Below the pieces are notes generated by a model. That model was not told the origin of the DNA. It saw only the letters and a list, made by a program, of their open reading frames with translations, and searched no databases. A DNA stretch of 64,000 nucleotides, taken from positions 124,001 through 188,000 of the forward strand of contig CAMRHE010000650.1 in NCBI GenBank assembly GCA_947044405.1, in the 5' to 3' direction. Shown here piece after piece: positions 60,565 through 64,000 of this stretch; position 1 is the stretch's first letter, and each line of letters starts with the position of its first letter. The position numbers and the translations under genes were made by a program. The stretch is from Leptodactylus fallax. Its lineage: Eukaryota > Chordata > Amphibia > Anura > Leptodactylidae.

Positions 60565-61340
60565 ACACAGTTTGCAAAACTGAGAAAAAATTTTGTGTCG
60601 CCATGTTCTGACACCTTATGTGTATGGAGCTGGGTAAGGCATCTTTTTATGCGGGACAATTTATTGATACCATTTTGGGGAAGTTCTGATGGTTTTATCT
60701 CTTTTTGTTCCATTTTTTATACGAGCCAAAGTGTTGACAAAAATCATCATTTGGCCATTTTAATTTTTTTCCCCACTACGCTGTTTACCGTATGGGATAA
60801 ATATTTTAGTTCGGACATTTTGGAGAGCGGGGATATCTAAAGTGTTTATGTTTATTTATTTTTATATGTGATCTAGGGAAAGGGGGGTGATTCAAACTTT
60901 TATATTTTTTGTGTTTTTTTATACATTTAAACTTTTATTTCACTTTTAAACTTTTACTTTTATATTCAGATCCCTGAGGGACCTTGAACCCTAGGGGGTC
61001 TCATCACGCATACTATTCACTGCAATACTAATATACTGCAGTGAATAGTAAAATCCATTCACTTCTATTACACGCTGCCCCTGGAGTATAATAGAAGTGA
61101 TATAATGACAAGCCCGGGAGCCTTCATGGCAATCTGGAGGGCGACGATCGATCAAAGATGGCAGCGCCCATGGAGGCTGCGCACTTTAGATGCCGTGGTC
61201 GCGTTTAACCGCAGCATCTAAAGTGTTAACAGCTGCGATCAGTGACGGAGCCGATCTCAACTGTTAGCGGCGGGTGCTGGCTGTATTACATCCCTTCGCA
61301 CATAATGACGTAACATTTAAAATGTTTTGCCCTTCGCCAT
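60565..61340 (+). repeat. Dispersed repeat X, copy 2
   Basis: Matches 11660-12300 in order, with CTTTTTATGCGGGACAA, GTGTTTATGTTTATTTATTT and TGCAGTGAATAGTAAAATCC blocks. It has a palindrome near 61186-61220 (CATCTAAAG / CTTTAGATG). No coding capacity. Confidence 0.65.
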
Positions 61341-62870
61341 ACAGCATAAATAGTGTTTTACCTTTATTCTATGGGTACGTACAATAACGGAAATGTATGA
61401 ATTTAGCATTTGGCATTTGAAGGGGGGGGGGGGGTTATTTTTTTAATACAAGTAATTTTATTAAATTTTTTTACATATTTTGTTTTTATTCTGATCGCTG
61501 GTTCAATACTATACACTCCAATACAGAAGTATCAAAGTGTATAACGGCCATCAGCCCATGCATATGCTAAAGTTGGCAGGCCTAACTAATTGATCCTGCC
61601 AGAGACAGGATTGAGACAAAAGAAGCTGATCACAGACACGGGGCCATGGAACAGGAAAGAGCATCACATCTCCCTCCGGAGATGGTGCAGGGAGCTGATA
61701 AGGTACTAGGGCAACCCAGTGGTGAACCTAGCCTCTTTGCTGCCTGAGGCGGACTATAGAAAGCCGCCCCCCCCTCCCCAAAAAAAACAAAACACAAAAA
61801 AAAAAACTGAGTTTCCATGCTACTAGTTTAACACACTGTTATCGTCGCACAATATACACAATGCACAAAGTTATAAAACAGTTTTTAAGAATTCTTCTTC
61901 CTGCATTACTTCAGTATCAGATCAACAACACGGCATTAACAATGAAAGTAACGTCACATATCTTCTGCTTGGTGGATGGACGAGCCCACGTGGCCCCCAT
62001 TCTCTATAATAGGAGCCCCGCAGATAGCTGAGTACTGGAATTCGGCTATCTTTGGCACTCCCATTGAAGTGAATGAGAGCCACGCGGGTTCGTCCATCCA
62101 CCAAGTGACACACCTATATATATGGCTGCAGCCAGGCTGGATTCCCACCTAGTGGGGGGAAAAAACTCAATTCTCAGGCTCAGTGGGGGTCTCAGCAGAC
62201 AGACCCCCATCAATCAGGTATTTATCCTCTATCATTTTGGTGAATACAGTGCAGTAACATTTTGTGACTTACAGGTGACGTCTCTGACTAATCGGTCACA
62301 TTTCCCTTCTCTTCCCTTTGGACCGCCATGACCACTTCTTCCAGCTGTGATTTGTCTCTGTAAAGGTTGCAACACAGACATCTTTGGCTCCTCACTTTTC
62401 CAGGCATCCATCCCACATTGTCCTCACCTACACAAAGCCCCCATCCTGCTGCTACCCCCAATTATATAATATATGATACAACCCCCCATAATGAATAATA
62501 CTCCCAAGTGTATCTTTATATTAATAATGTCCGTGTGTACCCTGTATAAATAGTGCCCCTTATTAATAATACCCCAGGTGTTAACTAATTAAAAGGTTTT
62601 CCAGGTCATTAATAAACTAATCAGTGGGGTTCAAAAACCCAGGACCCCCACTGACCAGCTGTTTGAATGGTACCTGTGTAAGCGCCGTGACCGCTTCTCT
62701 GTTTACATAGTGTCATTCATCTCATAGCGGCTATGTAATGTAACTGCAGCCTCGTCCTGTACATGTCTACAGTATGTGACAAGGCTACAATTACATCACA
62801 CGGTCACTATAAACAGACAGCGTATAATATAAACAGGTGCCATAGCCCATGTTTATAGCACCCCATTTAC
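61341..62870. repeat. Mixture of non-coding dispersed repeats
   Basis: I see pieces of repeat X near 61430-61560, a C/A-rich low-complexity patch near 61760-61805, and the CCATTGAAGTGAATGAGAGC repeat near 62062. CACTTGGTGGATGGACGAACC-like inverted ends flank 61968-62105 (GCTTGGTGGATGGACGAGCC and TTCGTCCATCCACCAAGTG). No gene is supported. Confidence 0.5.
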
Positions 62871-64000
62871 ACACACTATAATGTTCCACAGCAGCCCCTG
62901 CACACTGTATTACACAGTGTTATGGCCCGCAGCGGCCCCTGCACACTGTATTATGCCTCTCAGCGGCCCCTGCACACGGTATTATGCTCCATAGTGGCCC
63001 CTGCTTATGGTATTATGCCCCGCATTGGCCACTGCACACGGTATTATGCTCCATAGTGGCCCCTGCACTGGTATTATGCTCTATAGTGGCCCTTGCACTG
63101 GTATTATGCTCCATAGTGGCCCCTGCACACGGTATTATGCTCCACAGTGGCCCCAGCACACGGTATTATGCTCCATAGTGGCCCCTGCACTGGTATTATG
63201 CTCTATAGTGGCCCTTGCACTGGTATTATGCTCCATAGTGGTCCCTGCACTGGTATTATCCTCCATAGTGGCCCTTGCACTGGTATTATGCTCCATAGTG
63301 GCCCCTGCACTTGTATTATGCTCCATAGTGACCCCTGCACCCGGTATTATGCTCTATTGTGGCCCCTGCACTTGTATTATGCTCCAGAGTGGCCCCTGCA
63401 CAGGGTATTATGCTCTGCAGTGGTCCCTGCACAGGGTATTATGCCCCATAGTGGCCCCTGCACTGGTATTATGCTCTATAGTGGCCCTTGCACTGGTATT
63501 ATGCTCCATAGTGGTCCCTGCACTGGTATTATCCTCCATAGTGGCCCTTGCACTGGTATTATGCTCTATTGTGGCCCCTGCACTTGTATTATGCTCCAGA
63601 GTGGCCCCTGCACAGGGTATTATGCTCTACAGTGGTCCCTGCACAGGGTATTATGCCCCATAGTGTCCGACCCATGAACTATTATTATACTCTGGGGTCT
63701 TTTCAGACCCCAGAGTATAATGATTGGAGACCCAGGGGAGAATACAAACATAAAAACCAGAGTTACTTACCTATCCTGGACACCGGTGAACTCCTTCCAG
63801 CTTAGGGCCCTGTTTAATTGCGCACACACGTCACGTGATCAGGCTGGCGACGCGACCTGATGACGTCACCAGAGGCCTCAAGCTTGCTCGGAGTTACATC
63901 GGATCGCAGGAGGTGAGTAACATTGGTTTTTATGTTCCCTCACCAACCCTAGGCCTCCGATTATTATACTCCGGGGTCTGAATAGACCCCGGAGTATAAT
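62871..64000. mobile_element. hAT-type repeat with minisatellite, copy 2 (runs off the window)
   Basis: The right portion has CTCTGGGGTCTTTTCAGACC near 63694 and CTCCGGGGTCTGAATAGACC near 63969, in the same order as 46334 and 46620. Between these lies a similar GC-rich part. The left terminus is not found, and the right terminus would lie beyond 64000. Confidence 0.75.
62890..63667. repeat. 30/31-bp minisatellite, ~25 units
   Basis: Units are of the form CTCCATAGTGGCCCCTGCAC followed by TGGTATTATG or ACGGTATTATG. A block of several units near 63170-63300 is repeated near 63455-63560, showing higher-order duplication. The unit is related to that at 45890 but has expanded about twofold. Confidence 0.92.

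Noticed and set aside
63007..63663. Long open frames of 176-218 codons over the tandem array
   Set aside because: A 30/31-bp unit without stops leaves all frames open. The apparent repeat proteins are artefacts of the minisatellite.

Overview
The window reads as vertebrate nuclear DNA, most likely from a frog (probably a neobatrachian). There are no operons or bacterial genes. Nearly all long open frames are decayed transposon proteins. The repeat mixture (many Tc1 elements, a Penelope-like element, an L1-type LINE, a gag-only Ty3/Gypsy element, an intact-looking Ty1/Copia element, hAT-type MITEs with 8-bp duplications and many fold-back MITEs) is what I associate with large anuran genomes. 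The assignment to frog is inference from repeat character, not from a database search.

The only recognisable host genes are two T-cell-receptor variable (V) segments on the minus strand, at about 26.2-26.9 kb and 35.2-35.8 kb. Each has a split leader exon, a V exon with the conserved Cys-Trp-Cys framework, and a downstream recombination signal with a 23-bp spacer. This points to a TRA/TRD V-cluster. The first segment looks functional. The second is knocked out of frame by one extra A in an A-run. A third possible host sequence is a 191-bp exon-like open frame at 58389-58579 (minus) with branch-point, acceptor and donor signals; I do not recognise its product.

Layout: 0.7-1.6 kb, ancient Tc1/mariner remnant. 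2.2-10.7 kb, Penelope-like element with 592-bp inverted terminal arms, carrying a Tc1 insertion (3190-4756) and a gag-only Gypsy insertion (7254-9640, TSD CCCTC). 11-14.5 kb, MITEs. 14.5-25.06 kb, a nest: a TTAA-flanked inverted-repeat element containing a Tc1, itself split by a nearly full-length LINE (15002-20763, 15-bp TSD), plus another Tc1 (22501-24136) and a MITE. 25-37 kb, the V-segment region with interspersed MITEs. 37.4-38.8 kb, a solo LTR containing a fold-back MITE. 39-46.8 kb, MITEs, three deleted Tc1 copies and a 1,064-bp hAT-type element with an internal 31-bp minisatellite. 47.3-53.5 kb, a degenerate retroelement ORF split by a very young Copia element (47828-52406; LTRs differ at one base of 305). 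53.8-60 kb, a deleted Tc1, an LINE fragment interrupted by a second solo LTR, the candidate exon and another Tc1 fragment. 60-64 kb, dispersed repeats and a second minisatellite-bearing hAT-type copy running off the end.

The window is thus a sparse V-segment cluster swollen by repeated, nested transposition. I see no evidence for a wholly new system. The observations most worth checking are the V segments and their signals, the candidate exon, the near-intact Copia with its tRNA-iMet primer site, and the paired Tc1 deletion derivatives.
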